Shown: positions 1 through 6,981, numbered from the stretch's first letter. The stretch: DNA of 14,473 bases from Elusimicrobiota bacterium (GCA_022703115.1 JAKLEK010000014.1:1-14473), one strand, 5' to 3'. The notes: generated from the sequence alone by a model not told the origin. Made by a program: numbers and translations.

Positions 1-1088
1 ATGGAAAGCTCGTTCCGGGCCTGATCGCACTTTATGCCCAGGAACTCCAGGCCTTCAAGCGCGCCGGCCCTGGTGACCGCGCCTTTCTCTCCGACGCCGG
101 CGGTGAACACTACGGCGTCCAATCCGCCGAGCGCCGCCGCGTATGCGCCGATGTACTTCTTGAGCCGGTAGGATTCGATGGCTATCGTAAGTTTGGCGCG
201 TTCGTCGCCGGCCGCGGCCGCGTTCTCCACGTCGCGCCGGTCGGTGAAACGTTCGGTGATGCCGAGGATCCCGGATTTCTTATTCAGCAGCGCGTCCAGT
301 TCCTTCGCCGAAATACCTTCCTTTTCCATTACGTAAAGCCCGATGGCGGGGTCATGGTCCCCGGCGCGAGTCCCCATTACCAGCCCTTCTAGGGGGGTGA
401 AACCCATGCTGGTATCGTAGGATACCCCGTTCCTGACCGCGTTGACGGACGCTCCGTTGCCGATATGGCATATGACGGTATTGGTCCTGAAAGGGTCCTT
501 CCCCAGTATCACGCTCGTGCGCTTGGCGACGTAAAGGAAGGAGGTGCCGTGGAAGCCGTAACGGCGGATGCCGTGGTCCCTGTACCAGCGGTACGGAAGG
601 GCGTAGAGGTAGGAGGAGGCCGGCATGGTCTGATGCCAGGCCGTGTCCATTATGGCCATGTGCGGCACCTTGGGCATAAGCTCCCTGGCCGCCTCTATTC
701 CCAGTATATTCGGGGGGTTATGGAGCGGCGCCAGAGCCGCCAACGATCTGAACGCGGCCAGCGCCTTATCGTCTATGACCACCGACTTCACGAACTTCTC
801 CCCGCCGTGCACCACCCGGTGCCCTACGGCGGCGATCCCGGACAGATTCTCCAGGACCCCGTGGGTCCTGTGGACGAGGGTGTCCACCACGAGCTTTATG
901 GCCTCTTTATGCGTGGGACAATCCTGCTTGATCTCCAGGCGCTCCCGTCCAGGCACCTCGTGGCTTATGAAGGAACCGCCCGAAGTCACGCGCTCCACCA
1001 CCCCGGAAGCGAGCGGGATCTTGTTGTCCCAGTCGAAAAGGGAGTACTTGACCGACGAACTGCCGCAATTCAGGGAAAGTATTTTCAT
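1..1088 (-). CDS. ackA: Acetate kinase (partial, C-terminus beyond window)
   Basis: Interconverts acetate plus ATP and acetyl phosphate plus ADP in the cytoplasm, the substrate-level phosphorylation step of the Pta-AckA pathway. The reading frame starts with MKILSLNCGSSSVKYSLF and numbers almost exactly like the well-studied Methanosarcina enzyme: Asn7, Ser10 and Ser12 in the phosphate loop, Arg91 in GHRVVHGGE, His180 in GFHGTS, the HIGNGAS loop, and Arg241 in MGTRAGD. About 362 codons are present; the family is near 400, so roughly the last 40 residues, including the catalytic Glu near 384, lie outside the window. An AGGAAG ribosome site sits 6 bases before the ATG at 1088. Odd point: the usual HGTSH reads HGTSF, so residue 184 is Phe. 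No phosphotransacetylase gene is visible, but its usual place could be beyond the edge. The assignment is very secure. Confidence 0.96.
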   Translation of the reverse strand, partial: MKILSLNCGSSSVKYSLFDWDNKIPLASGVVERVTSGGSFISHEVPGRERLEIKQDCPTHKEAIKLVVDTLVHRTHGVLENLSGIAAVGHRVVHGGEKFVKSVVIDDKALAAFRSLAALAPLHNPPNILGIEAARELMPKVPHMAIMDTAWHQTMPASSYLYALPYRWYRDHGIRRYGFHGTSFLYVAKRTSVILGKDPFRTNTVICHIGNGASVNAVRNGVSYDTSMGFTPLEGLVMGTRAGDHDPAIGLYVMEKEGISAKELDALLNKKSGILGITERFTDRRDVENAAAAGDERAKLTIAIESYRLKKYIGAYAAALGGLDAVVFTAGVGEKGAVTRAGALEGLEFLGIKCDQARNELS

Positions 1089-1124
1089 GACATTCTTCCT
1101 TGGAGGCGTTTAGGGTACGGCCTT

Positions 1125-1153
1125 ATTCTACAAAATTCCGGCGGCTTTGATAA
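1125..1153 (-). promoter_or_regulatory. Probable sigma-70 promoter of ackA
   Basis: Read on the minus strand, TTATCA (1153-1148, 4 of 6 consensus bases) and TAGAAT (1130-1125, 5 of 6) are separated by exactly 17 bases. The predicted start would be near 1118, giving a leader of about 30 bases before the ackA ATG. The same TAGAAT -10 box recurs before tRNA-Lys. Prediction by eye only. Confidence 0.5.
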
Positions 1154-1156
1154 TTT

Positions 1157-1165
1157 TGGTATCAT
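1157..1165 (+). promoter_or_regulatory. Extended -10 promoter for the 1172 gene, likely leaderless
   Basis: TGGTATCAT matches an extended -10 element (TG, one base, then TATCAT, 5 of 6 matches). Only 6 bases separate it from the ATG at 1172, so transcription would begin at or next to the start codon. No good -35 box is present, as is tolerated with extended -10 elements, and there is no ribosome binding site before the ATG. It lies beside the ackA -35 box on the other strand. Confidence 0.4.
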
Positions 1166-1171
1166 CTCGAT

Positions 1172-1585
1172 ATGAACGCCGAAAGCTCAGGAATAAGAAC
1201 GGCTTCAGCGCTGCTCCTGGCCGCGGCCGCGGCCGGACTCGCGGTTTACGCCGTAACCTACCGCTTTTTCTACGGCATGGAGGCCTATGAGGCGGTCCGG
1301 AAACTGCAGGGGCTGAGGATAGCGGTCGCGCTGTTCCGCCAGGAAAGCGGCCGCATGCCTTCGGATATCTCCGAGATAGTGCGCAACGGCGTTCTCGCCG
1401 AAGTACCGGAGCTCAAGCTCCGACGCCATCCCCGCGCGAACGCGGTGCGCAGCGTTCCGGACGCGGAAATAAAGGACACCGGCGGCTGGATATACGTGAA
1501 CGGTCCCGGCAGTCCGCGCTTCGGCAGGGTCCTGATAGACTGCACCCACCGCGACGACAAGGGAAGGGCCTGGAGCGAGTTCTGA
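1172..1585 (+). CDS. Small single-pass membrane protein, pseudopilin-like C-terminus
   Basis: A 137-residue protein with a short polar N-terminus, one hydrophobic segment at about residues 11-33 rich in Ala and Leu, and a soluble domain. The C-terminal part (GGWIYVNGPG, then a Val-Leu-Ile-Asp strand, about 103-125) resembles the end of GspG-type major pseudopilins, and the helix before it (about 37-60, AVRKLQGLRIAVALFRQESG) resembles the spine helix that leads into 'GRYPS'-type turns (here GRMPSD). However the diagnostic prepilin peptidase site (Gly-Phe-Thr-Leu-Ile-Glu) is missing, so it is not an ordinary pseudopilin. The start is chosen because the next possible Met is beyond the membrane segment; there is no ribosome site and an extended -10 lies 6 bases upstream. 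It is divergent from ackA and convergent with the glycosyltransferase operon. The gene is probably real; the function is not established. Confidence 0.7.
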   Translation: MNAESSGIRTASALLLAAAAAGLAVYAVTYRFFYGMEAYEAVRKLQGLRIAVALFRQESGRMPSDISEIVRNGVLAEVPELKLRRHPRANAVRSVPDAEIKDTGGWIYVNGPGSPRFGRVLIDCTHRDDKGRAWSEF

Positions 1586-1618
1586 GGCCCGGGCCGGGGA
1601 CCGCCCGCCGCCCTCAGA
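1581..1618. terminator. Convergent-stop inverted repeat, candidate bidirectional terminator
   Basis: TCTGAGG (1581-1587) and CCTCAGA (1612-1618) are perfect reverse complements, with an inner GGGC/GCCC pair (1591-1594 with 1603-1606). The stop codons of the two converging genes (1583-1585 plus, 1614-1616 minus) both lie inside the stem. There is no T tract on either side, so intrinsic termination is uncertain. Confidence 0.4.
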
Positions 1619-2651
1619 GGAACGCTTCTTCGTAAAGCTGGCACATCAGATTGGTAACTACCCGCATGGACATGTTCAGGCTGATCTGGTCGTAAGCCGA
1701 CCTGGAGATCGAATGGCACAGCTCCGGATGGCGGATCAGGCCGATTATCGCCTCCGCGTAAGAACGGACGTCCCCAGGATTCACCAGGATCCCGTTGCGC
1801 CCGTGAGCGACATAATCGCTCAATCCCCTGACCCGCGGCACGATACAGGGCACGCCCGAGGCCTGCGCCTCTATAAGCGACATCGAAAGTCCGGGACGAG
1901 TATTGGCCTTTACTAAGATGTGGAGCATGGCCATAACTTCCGGCATGTCCTCCCTCTCCCAGAGCACGTCCACCTTGTGGCTTATGCCCAGGTCCCTGGC
2001 CATGTCGCGTATGCGTTCGTCCTTCGCCCCGACCACCATGAAATTGGTCTCCGGCAGCTCCAGGAGCACCTCTTTGGCCGTTTTCAGGAAGAATTCCTGC
2101 TCGGCCATGGTAGGGTCCATGCTCACGGTCCCGACCTTGAAAGGCCTTTTCTGGAACATGGCGTGCTTGATGAGCATGGCGCTCTCCCACCGGCCCGGAT
2201 TGATGCCGGGAGGGACGACGAAAGTCCGCGCCAGGTCTATGCCGGCGGCGCACATATCGCCCCTTACCGACGGGCACGAAGCGATGAACCTGGATACGTA
2301 CGGTTCCAGCTTCTTAAGCCGCTGCATCGCGGCCTCCCCGCCCAGAGCCACCCTGCTGATGAAGACCTTGGAGGACGCGGAAAGCCTCTTCAACAGGAGG
2401 GCGTTAGCCGGCTCCGTGTCGTAGTAATGCACCACATCGTAGCCTGGCCCCTCGAAGAAACCCATGCGCCGCCTTAAAGTCAGTTCCTTTGCCGCCAGGT
2501 CGTATTTCGGGGCTTCGCGGCAGAGCTGGGAATCCGCCGGACACATTAGCGAGACGAGATGGCCGCGTCTCAGGAGGTCCGCGGCCGTATGGAGCGCCTG
2601 GTATGAGGATATGTCCAGGCGGCTGGAATCCGTCAGGATAAGGAGGTTCAT
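1614..2651 (-). CDS. GT4-like glycosyltransferase (GT-B fold)
   Basis: A 345-residue protein with the architecture of group 1/GT4 retaining glycosyltransferases, which move a sugar from a nucleotide or lipid donor to an acceptor. The N-terminal Rossmann domain (about 1-150) contains DVVHYYDT and ends at VPPGIN (146-151), the usual linker. The C-terminal donor-binding domain follows, with FMVVGAKDE (204-212) and PGLSMSLIEAQASGVP (253-268). In the family's E-x7-E motif the second Glu is Glu261, but the first aligns with Pro253. No signal peptide, so cytoplasmic, perhaps at the membrane. The ATG overlaps the TGA of the upstream TPR gene (ATGA), so the two are translationally coupled. With the upstream ABC exporter this suggests synthesis or modification of an exported glycan, but the sugar and acceptor cannot be read from the sequence. 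Confidence 0.85.
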   Translation of the reverse strand: MNLLILTDSSRLDISSYQALHTAADLLRRGHLVSLMCPADSQLCREAPKYDLAAKELTLRRRMGFFEGPGYDVVHYYDTEPANALLLKRLSASSKVFISRVALGGEAAMQRLKKLEPYVSRFIASCPSVRGDMCAAGIDLARTFVVPPGINPGRWESAMLIKHAMFQKRPFKVGTVSMDPTMAEQEFFLKTAKEVLLELPETNFMVVGAKDERIRDMARDLGISHKVDVLWEREDMPEVMAMLHILVKANTRPGLSMSLIEAQASGVPCIVPRVRGLSDYVAHGRNGILVNPGDVRSYAEAIIGLIRHPELCHSISRSAYDQISLNMSMRVVTNLMCQLYEEAFL

Positions 2652-3358
2652 AACGGCGCTCTCAGCAGCGGCGCCAGTTTCTCCATTTCGCGCCTTGCGT
2701 TGTCCACGTAAAAAGGGTCTTTGCTCGTAGCCAGTATGTCGCCGTATATGCGGTAAGCCGCCGCGTAGTCCCCTGCTTTTTTATTGAGGAAAGCCCCGAG
2801 CTGGCGGAGCATGACCGGACAGTCCGGTTCGTTCAGCAGGGGCGTTATCGTTTCCGCGACCTTCCGCGGGTCCTTCGCCTTGCTGTAGCCTATGGCGCTA
2901 AGAAGGGTCGCGTATTTCCACTCTCGGGGCGCGAAGGACATCGCGTCTTCCAGGAAAGCTACGGCCTCTTCCGGCCTGTTCATGTTGAAAGCCAGGGACC
3001 CGGCCGAGAAAAGAGCGGCGTTGGTGAAGTAGGGGTCCAGCGCGAGTATATGCCTGGCCATGGGGAGGAACTCCGGGTACGCTCCGGCGCCGTACTCCTG
3101 GGGCCCGGCTCCCGCCTCCGCGGATTCCGGGCTGGGAGCGCCGTAATACTGCATGAGGCGGATGAACCAGACGTCGGCCGCCAGGCGCCTGAGACCGAGG
3201 CTGAGCGCAATGGCGTCCCCGACCGCGCTCCGGCGCACCTCGCGTATCGAATCCGGAGGGGGGAACGGGCTCCGGGTCCCCAGGAAAGCCCACCGCCCGG
3301 CCAGACAGAGGACGACGGCGGAGAACAGCGCGAGGTACAGGTCTGGATATTTCTTCAT
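2648..3358 (-). CDS. Membrane-anchored TPR-repeat protein
   Basis: A 236-residue protein with an N-terminal hydrophobic segment (about 6-26) that is either a membrane anchor or an uncleaved signal, followed by an exported domain. At least two TPR-like helix pairs are visible: about 95-145, containing ARHILALDPYFTNAALFSAG and the Pro-Glu-Glu-Ala-Val-Ala-Phe-Leu helix, and about 183-214, containing AGDYAAAYRIYGDIL. The stretch ADVWFIRLMQYYG (61-73) is strikingly aromatic. TPRs usually form protein-binding scaffolds, so a partner role with the ABC exporter or the glycosyltransferase is plausible. It starts 18 bases after the permease stop and its TGA overlaps the glycosyltransferase ATG, so it is certainly in the operon. 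I do not recognise a named family; the function is unassigned. Confidence 0.8.
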   Translation of the reverse strand: MKKYPDLYLALFSAVVLCLAGRWAFLGTRSPFPPPDSIREVRRSAVGDAIALSLGLRRLAADVWFIRLMQYYGAPSPESAEAGAGPQEYGAGAYPEFLPMARHILALDPYFTNAALFSAGSLAFNMNRPEEAVAFLEDAMSFAPREWKYATLLSAIGYSKAKDPRKVAETITPLLNEPDCPVMLRQLGAFLNKKAGDYAAAYRIYGDILATSKDPFYVDNARREMEKLAPLLRAPL

Positions 3359-3376
3359 CTGCGCTCGGTCCCAGGC

Positions 3377-4144
3377 TCAGAACTCCTTCTTACGGAACAG
3401 GAGGAGCGAGAAAAGATACGGCACGACAAGCCACAGCAGCAGGTATGCGGCGAGGAAAGCCGGCCCGGCCGGGGCCGGAACGGAAGAAGCCAGATCGCGC
3501 GCGTTGAACAGCTGCAGGTCCGGGATGACCAAGGAGGCCGTGGAGAGCAGAACGGCGGCGGCGCCCGTTGACCGGGAGGCCAGGAACCTGGCCTCGGCCG
3601 TGAAATGTCCGAGGGTCCATAGAATGGCCGCTATCACCACCGTGGAAACAGCGGAGGTGGAGAAAAGCGAGATGAACAGCGCGGCCGAGGTTATCACGGC
3701 CAGTTTGCACCAGATGAACGCCACGGCCTTGAGGTACATAGGGGCCGGGGCGAGGCCGCGGACCCAGAGCAGGCTCAGATGGATCAGGGCCATTACCGCC
3801 AGCATGGACGCCAGTACAGCGTAAAGCGCGGCCGCCCGGCCGGCCAGATAGGCGGGCCTGGAGACCGGCCGGGAAAGGACCAGATAAATGGTCTTAGTCT
3901 CCATCTCCCTGGTTATCGCCGAGGCCGAAGCCATCAGAGCGTAGGCCAGAGTGATAAGCTCCATGAGGGCGAGGCCGAAATCGGTTATGACCCTGGCTTC
4001 CTCGTCCACGGCCATGACCCCCGCCAGCAGAGAGGAATATATCAGGACGCCGGCGAACACCAGGAAAAGAGCGAAGAACCGGCTGCGGTAATTCTCCGCG
4101 AAAGAATGTCCGGCCACCTTTAAAGCCGTAAGAAGATGCGACAT
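3377..4144 (-). CDS. ABC-2 type transporter permease
   Basis: A 255-residue integral membrane protein with about six hydrophobic segments (roughly 22-46, 56-77, 100-127, 140-162, 164-180, 228-251). Between the second and third lies ITREMETKTIYLVLSRPVSR (77-96), the cytoplasmic coupling sequence typical of ABC-2 permeases (E-R-E...T...L..PVSR). The start is set at 4144 because its ATG overlaps the ATPase stop as TGATG, which implies coupled translation; the frame stays open for 25 further codons upstream, but that part only repeats the ATPase coding region in another frame. It should pair with the ATPase encoded just upstream to form an exporter or a membrane-remodelling complex. The substrate is not predictable; the neighbouring glycosyltransferase hints at an envelope molecule. 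Confidence 0.88.
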   Translation of the reverse strand: MSHLLTALKVAGHSFAENYRSRFFALFLVFAGVLIYSSLLAGVMAVDEEARVITDFGLALMELITLAYALMASASAITREMETKTIYLVLSRPVSRPAYLAGRAAALYAVLASMLAVMALIHLSLLWVRGLAPAPMYLKAVAFIWCKLAVITSAALFISLFSTSAVSTVVIAAILWTLGHFTAEARFLASRSTGAAAVLLSTASLVIPDLQLFNARDLASSVPAPAGPAFLAAYLLLWLVVPYLFSLLLFRKKEF

Positions 4145-4911
4145 CACGCCCCTCCCGGGCCGCCGCCTTTCACCGTATTCACGAAGATCCCCTCCAGACC
4201 GCCGGAGGAGGATTCCCATTCCCGGCGTTCCACGGTCCGGACAAGAGCGCCCTGGACCATTATGAAGACCCTGCCGCTGAGCTTTTCAAGCTCGGAAATG
4301 CTGTGGGAAGAGAGGAAGACCGTCTTGCCTGAGCCGTTCAGTTCGGAGATGAGTACGCGGATATCGTGTATCGCCAGCGGGTCCAGGCCGCTTACCGGCT
4401 CGTCGAGTATCAGCAGATCCGGGTCATGCACCACGGCCTGCGCTATACCGAGACGCTGCATCATGCCCTTGGAGAACTCCGACGCCTTCTTGCGGGCGTG
4501 GGGGGAAAGGCCGACTTTCTCAATGACCTCGGACACGCGGCGGTCAAGCTCGGCCCCGCCGAGCCCGGAAAGTCCGGCGTAGTAGCGAAGAGACTCGGCG
4601 GCCGTGGAGGCTGGGTAAAAGTACGGCAGCTCGGGCAGATAGCCGACCCGCTTTTTAGCCCGCATATCGGAAGGCGGCATCCCGAAGACCGAGATCGAGC
4701 CGGAGCCCGGGAACAGGAGTCCGGTCGCCAGTTTCATTATGGTGGTCTTGCCGGCCCCGTTAAGACCGAGCAGGCCGGCCACTTCGCCCCGGACCAGCTC
4801 GAAACTCACCCCGCGCAGAGCCGGTATCACGGCTGTCCCGAACAGGCCGGGGGCACGGTAGGATTTATGGACTTCCGATAGGGTAAGAACCGCGTCTTCG
4901 CGTCCGGTCAC
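4144..4911 (-). CDS. ABC transporter ATP-binding protein
   Basis: A 255-residue nucleotide-binding subunit with every canonical motif in order: Walker A GLNGAGKT (49-56), a Q-loop region YLPE (91-94, with Glu where the Gln usually stands, as is frequent in the ABC-2/GldA-like group), the signature FSKGMMQR (146-153), Walker B LLILDEP (166-172), D-loop SGLDP (174-178) and the H-loop His203 in SSHS. It powers the permease encoded immediately downstream. The start codon is GTG, supported by a GGAGG site 7 bases upstream. It is the first gene of a four-gene operon (ATPase, permease, TPR protein, glycosyltransferase). The family is certain; the cargo is not known. Confidence 0.93.
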   Translation of the reverse strand: MTGREDAVLTLSEVHKSYRAPGLFGTAVIPALRGVSFELVRGEVAGLLGLNGAGKTTIMKLATGLLFPGSGSISVFGMPPSDMRAKKRVGYLPELPYFYPASTAAESLRYYAGLSGLGGAELDRRVSEVIEKVGLSPHARKKASEFSKGMMQRLGIAQAVVHDPDLLILDEPVSGLDPLAIHDIRVLISELNGSGKTVFLSSHSISELEKLSGRVFIMVQGALVRTVERREWESSSGGLEGIFVNTVKGGGPGGA

Positions 4912-4918
4912 GCCGGCA

Positions 4919-4923
4919 CCTCC
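4919..4923 (-). promoter_or_regulatory. Shine-Dalgarno site fixing the GTG start of the ABC ATPase
   Basis: GGAGG on the minus strand, 7 bases before GTG 4911-4909. There is no ATG at the start of this reading frame, so this site decides the start. Confidence 0.75.
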
Positions 4924-4959
4924 GATGGGATGGATACTGCCTGGGCTGCCGCGCCTAAA

Positions 4960-4989
4960 ATATTAAAAAATTCCGGCCACGGACCGCAA
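4960..4989 (-). promoter_or_regulatory. Possible promoter of the ABC operon
   Basis: The 138-base gap between the DUF885 gene and the ABC ATPase holds a conspicuous A+T-rich island (4956-4972) in otherwise GC-rich DNA. On the minus strand TTGCGG (4989-4984) and TAATAT (4965-4960) are 18 bases apart, which would give a leader of about 40 bases. The match is weak. The T run within it could alternatively be the tail of a terminator for the DUF885 gene, but the stem before it is only about 4 pairs. Confidence 0.3.
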
Positions 4990-5049
4990 GCGCCCGGCTC
5001 CTGCCCCGAACCCCGTTAAGAGGCGCAGAGATGCGTGCGCGGAACCCGG

Positions 5050-6882
5050 TCACTTGATAAGTTTCCGGTTCTCCTTGTGAAGCCTTCTGAGCTCCGTCTC
5101 CATATCCGCCAGAGGGATCTTCCCCTGTTTGAGGAAAGCGGAATGGAACTCCCTCAGGTCGAAATATTTCTCGTCGGTGCGCCGGTAATATTTACGCATG
5201 GTAAGTATGCGGTCCATACCGATCATATAGCTGAGGCTTTCGGTGGGAGCGAGAGATATTCTGAGGACCTCGGTCCTGGCCTGGGCCTTTGACATGTACA
5301 GCTCGCTCTGGAAGAAGGACACCGCTTCCTCGTAGGTCATGTCGCCTGTATGCAGGGCCGCATCCACATAGGCCCTTGCGCCGCGCAGCGCCCTGACGTA
5401 TATCCTGAGGAAACGGGACCAATAGGTGGAGTAGTAGCCCATCTCCTCGGCCAGCAGCTCGGCGTAACAGGCCCAGCCGTTGACGATCATGGGCTGAGAG
5501 GCTATCCTTCTGATCTTGGAACGGCTGGCCTCCGCGGAATAGCTGCGCAGGTGCATGCCCGGCATCAGGTCGAAAGCGACCAACAGCTCGATCTGGGCGT
5601 AATTGAACCCGGAAGAAAGCGCCCTGTCCTGCGCCGCGGCCGGCAGCTTCTCGGAAGGCAGGGAGAGGAACAGCTCCGAGACCCTGACGTCGTCCAGATC
5701 GAAAGGCGGGGAGAAATACACGTACGGAAGGGCCGAGGACATGAAATCCGGCATCTTCTTTATCAGCAGGCGCTGCTTCGGGAATTCCACGACCTTGTAT
5801 TCGTCGAAATGCTGGTACGCCCGGTCCGCCTCGTCCTGGAAATGCTTAAGGACCTCTCCGAGCGGCGGATGTTCCTTCGGAAGGCCGGCAAGAACGCCCT
5901 TCCAGCCCTTTTCCCGCGCGAGCATCATGTTCACGCTCTCGGCTTCTTTCTGGAGGTCCTTCATCGAGTTCTTCCAGCTCTTTCTGGCGTAGCGCACGGC
6001 CGAACCGGGCGTCATCCCCAGCCCGTGCCAGCGCTCCAGGTAAAAACCGTAGGTATACTCCCCGGCCCGGAAATCCCCGTCGGCGCCGGGTATAACGTCG
6101 TTCTTCAGGAAATCGCGGTAGCGGACGAGCGCCGCCTTCGCTTTCTCCAGGGTATCGTCCACCTGTGTCTTCAGTACGGGGTCGTACCGGGTATAGCCCC
6201 TGAACATGGGGATGAAATCCGAGACTCCGTTCAAGGCGTCCTCGGTCTGCCGGAGGGCCTGCTCGGCCCATATCAGGGGGGGATGCTCCAGGTTCCGTTC
6301 CGCCTGCTCCAGGACCTGAGGGAACTGTCTCAGACGGGAGATCGCGTTGCCTGCGCGGAGGTTGTAATCGGCGAAGTCCTTGGAAAGCAGCTGATACACG
6401 GAGAACAACGGTTCCAGATAGTACTGCGGGCGCTTCCGGAGCTGGTCCCGGTTCTCCATCTCGTAGATATCCACTTCCAGCATATGGTCCAGCAGATCGT
6501 AATCCACCTGCAGGGCCGGATACATGGAGGCTTTGGATATTCCCCGCAGCTTCTCCCTGAGCTGGACAAGAGCCTCCAGCTCCTTCCCGGCCCGCTCGGG
6601 CGTGCGCTGGGTCAGGGAGCCGTCGGCCCCGTGTATGCCCATGCGGGTGGCGCGTTCCGGATCGTACATCTGGACCGTGGCGAGATACTGACCCAGGACC
6701 TCGGAGAGCTTGGTGTTCTCAAGAGCCCCTTCCACGGCCTGGACGGTCAGCTTATCCTCGAAAGCGGAAAGGTACGGAGGGAAGATCAGGGCAAGGCACA
6801 GCGGCAGGCACGCGCAGCGAAGCAGGGCGCGGACCGCGGCCGCGCCGGCCGCGGACTCAGCGCGTTCATCTATGTTTTTCAT
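5050..6882 (-). CDS. Exported DUF885-family protein with degenerate metal-site motifs
   Basis: A 610-residue protein with an N-terminal signal sequence (hydrophobic core about residues 20-38, likely cleavage after YLSA) and no other membrane span, so periplasmic or surface-exposed. The C-terminal third carries family landmarks: MPGMHLRSY (440-448, equivalent to the family's PGHHLQ), NGWACYAELLAEEMG (468-482, equivalent to EGWALYAE), the HTGDMTYEEAVSFF helix (511-524) and ESLSYMIGMDRIL (548-560). In most members, described as metallopeptidase-like, this reads HEAxPGHHLQ and EGWA; here His-Glu is Phe-Asp, the first His of the pair is Met, and the EG of EGWA is Asn-Gly with Val before it. The start chosen is the ATG at 6882; a GTG directly before it (6885) is possible. 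No ribosome site is visible and a hairpin sits just upstream. Membership is likely; catalysis is doubtful. Confidence 0.8.
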   Translation of the reverse strand: MKNIDERAESAAGAAAVRALLRCACLPLCLALIFPPYLSAFEDKLTVQAVEGALENTKLSEVLGQYLATVQMYDPERATRMGIHGADGSLTQRTPERAGKELEALVQLREKLRGISKASMYPALQVDYDLLDHMLEVDIYEMENRDQLRKRPQYYLEPLFSVYQLLSKDFADYNLRAGNAISRLRQFPQVLEQAERNLEHPPLIWAEQALRQTEDALNGVSDFIPMFRGYTRYDPVLKTQVDDTLEKAKAALVRYRDFLKNDVIPGADGDFRAGEYTYGFYLERWHGLGMTPGSAVRYARKSWKNSMKDLQKEAESVNMMLAREKGWKGVLAGLPKEHPPLGEVLKHFQDEADRAYQHFDEYKVVEFPKQRLLIKKMPDFMSSALPYVYFSPPFDLDDVRVSELFLSLPSEKLPAAAQDRALSSGFNYAQIELLVAFDLMPGMHLRSYSAEASRSKIRRIASQPMIVNGWACYAELLAEEMGYYSTYWSRFLRIYVRALRGARAYVDAALHTGDMTYEEAVSFFQSELYMSKAQARTEVLRISLAPTESLSYMIGMDRILTMRKYYRRTDEKYFDLREFHSAFLKQGKIPLADMETELRRLHKENRKLIK

Positions 6883-6893
6883 CACGGAATAAC

Positions 6894-6912
6894 GCCGGCG
6901 GAGAACGCCGGC
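6894..6912 (-). other. Hairpin just upstream of the DUF885 start codon
   Basis: GCCGGCG and CGCCGGC form a perfect 7-pair stem around a 5-base loop (6901-6905). Its near arm ends only 11 bases from the ATG, where a Shine-Dalgarno sequence would be expected, and none is present. It could limit translation or mark a processing site. It has no T tract, so it is not a convincing terminator. Confidence 0.4.
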
Positions 6913-6941
6913 CCCCCATGGAAACCCGGGCAGGCGATCCG

Positions 6942-6959
6942 GCGGACCTTCCGGTCCGC
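6942..6959 (-). terminator. Hairpin after lon, GGAA tetraloop
   Basis: In minus-strand RNA, GCGGACC and GGUCCGC form a perfect 7-pair stem closed by GGAA, a GNRA-type tetraloop, starting 22 bases after the lon stop. It would protect or define the lon mRNA end. No U tract follows, so whether it terminates or merely stabilises the transcript is open. Confidence 0.4.
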
Positions 6960-6981
6960 GGGAGCGGCCCCGGGGATCCGG

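Noticed and set aside
465..1175. A 236-codon plus-strand open frame opposite ackA
   Set aside because: ackA is certain on the minus strand with all active-site residues; the plus frame has no motif or ribosome site.
1285..2277. A 330-codon open frame on the minus strand
   Set aside because: It overlaps both the glycosyltransferase in another frame and the plus-strand membrane protein, has low-complexity Arg/Gly/His composition and no recognisable domain.
4145..4219. N-terminal extension of the ABC permease by 25 codons
   Set aside because: It lies wholly within the ATPase gene in another frame; the TGATG coupling at 4142-4146 marks the likely start.
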